DNA of 64,000 nucleotides from Sphingobacterium psychroaquaticum (GTDB lineage: Bacteria > Bacteroidota > Bacteroidia > Sphingobacteriales > Sphingobacteriaceae): NCBI RefSeq assembly GCF_900177625.1, contig NZ_FXAU01000002.1:333707-397706 (forward strand). Reading direction: 5' to 3'. Positions 63,660 through 64,000 of the stretch are shown here, one piece after another. The notes below the pieces were generated by a model, which was given only the letters and a program-made list of their open reading frames with translations, was not told the DNA's origin and did not search any database. Numbering within the stretch: the first letter of the stretch is position 1; each line of letters begins with the position of its first letter. A program made the position numbers and the translations under genes.

Positions 63660-64000
63660 ATGAGAAAATCTTGGTGGAAAATATTAGGGCTACTGATGAT
63701 AGCGACAGCTATTATAGGCGGTTTATTAGGCCCTGTTCCCGTCCTACCTATCTTGCATGAAACCATCCGGAATGTGTACTTTCACGTGCCGATGTGGTTT
63801 ACGATGTTAACATTGTATCTAATATCTGTTATCTATAGCATTAAATACCTAAATTCAGGTAAAGTAGAACATGATCTTATGGCTGTAGAGGCCGTAAACA
63901 CAGGGATTGTATTCTGTGCAATGGGTTTACTGACCGGTATGTTATGGGCAAATATTACATGGGGTGAACCGTGGCCTAACGATCCAAAATTAAATGGTTC
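63660..64000 (+). CDS. ccmC: cytochrome c biogenesis protein CcmC, partial
   Basis: The frame is open from ATG 63660 to the end of the window (113 residues so far). A membrane helix follows M-R-K-S-W-W-K-I-L-G. The tail reads G-M-L-W-A-N-I-T-W-G-E-P-W-P-N-D-P-K, matching the tryptophan-rich WWD heme-handling motif of CcmC/CcsA proteins. N-V-Y-F-H-V-P-M-W-F contains the conserved periplasmic His. The rest of the gene lies beyond the window. Confidence 0.9.
   Translation, partial: MRKSWWKILGLLMIATAIIGGLLGPVPVLPILHETIRNVYFHVPMWFTMLTLYLISVIYSIKYLNSGKVEHDLMAVEAVNTGIVFCAMGLLTGMLWANITWGEPWPNDPKLNG

Overview
The window is a chromosomal stretch of a Bacteroidota bacterium, most probably of the family Sphingobacteriaceae (Sphingobacterium/Pedobacter type). 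The evidence is moderate-to-low GC, promoters of the TAnnTTTG (-7) / TTG (-33) kind, a 2340-residue SprA (the type IX secretion translocon, found only in this phylum), a fused HisIE and bifunctional HisB, BshA of bacillithiol synthesis, and many signal peptides ending in the A-Q or lipobox style of this phylum. The family assignment is inference. I see no rRNA, tRNA, CRISPR array, insertion sequence or phage gene; most of the window is core genome, with one clearly accessory block (26.5-32.9 kb).

Layout. 0-4.5 kb: a heptamer-repeat region, then an FtsX/MacB-type ABC permease, an exported protein built of 34-residue SDYY repeats, and the matching ATPase. 4.5-7.3 kb: SirB1-like protein, a lipoprotein, queH. 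7.3-15.1 kb: yceD-rpmF-plsX-fabH-accB-accC (start of fatty acid synthesis), then tatC, rpiB and an M28 peptidase. 15.2-18 kb: a YtrA/GntR-regulated ABC operon with a perfect palindromic operator on its promoter. 18.1-23.6 kb: cbpA-cbpM, arfB, bshA, pyrH-frr, and a Tat-exported sugar isomerase-like protein. 23.6-26.4 kb (minus): nuoA-nuoB-purK-purE.

26.5-32.9 kb (minus) is the most interesting block. It holds a PapD-like periplasmic chaperone with the family's key Arg and Lys, a large outer-membrane beta-barrel protein read as an usher, two small exported subunits, and a two-domain protein whose C-terminal half resembles the two subunits, as a FimH-type tip adhesin would. I read it as a chaperone-usher-like surface fibre system in a phylum known for type V (lipoprotein-derived) pili. 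The main subunit has its own promoter and a strong terminator, and the chaperone-adhesin-usher genes form a separate unit. A Crp-like palindrome lies upstream of the first subunit gene.

33-47.4 kb: aminopeptidase P, a PBP4-type carboxypeptidase, maeB-ruvA, sprA and a free methionine sulfoxide reductase. 47.4-58.7 kb (minus): a WD40 protein, a TPR/LuxR-type membrane regulator, hisCBHAF-IE preceded by rnz, a STAS protein, purC and phoH. A second heptamer-repeat array sits between hisF and hisIE. 58.7-64 kb: a SAM hydrolase, an unknown membrane-anchored coiled-coil protein, an MsbA-like exporter, a YtxH-like protein, and ccmB-ccmC, the latter cut by the window end.
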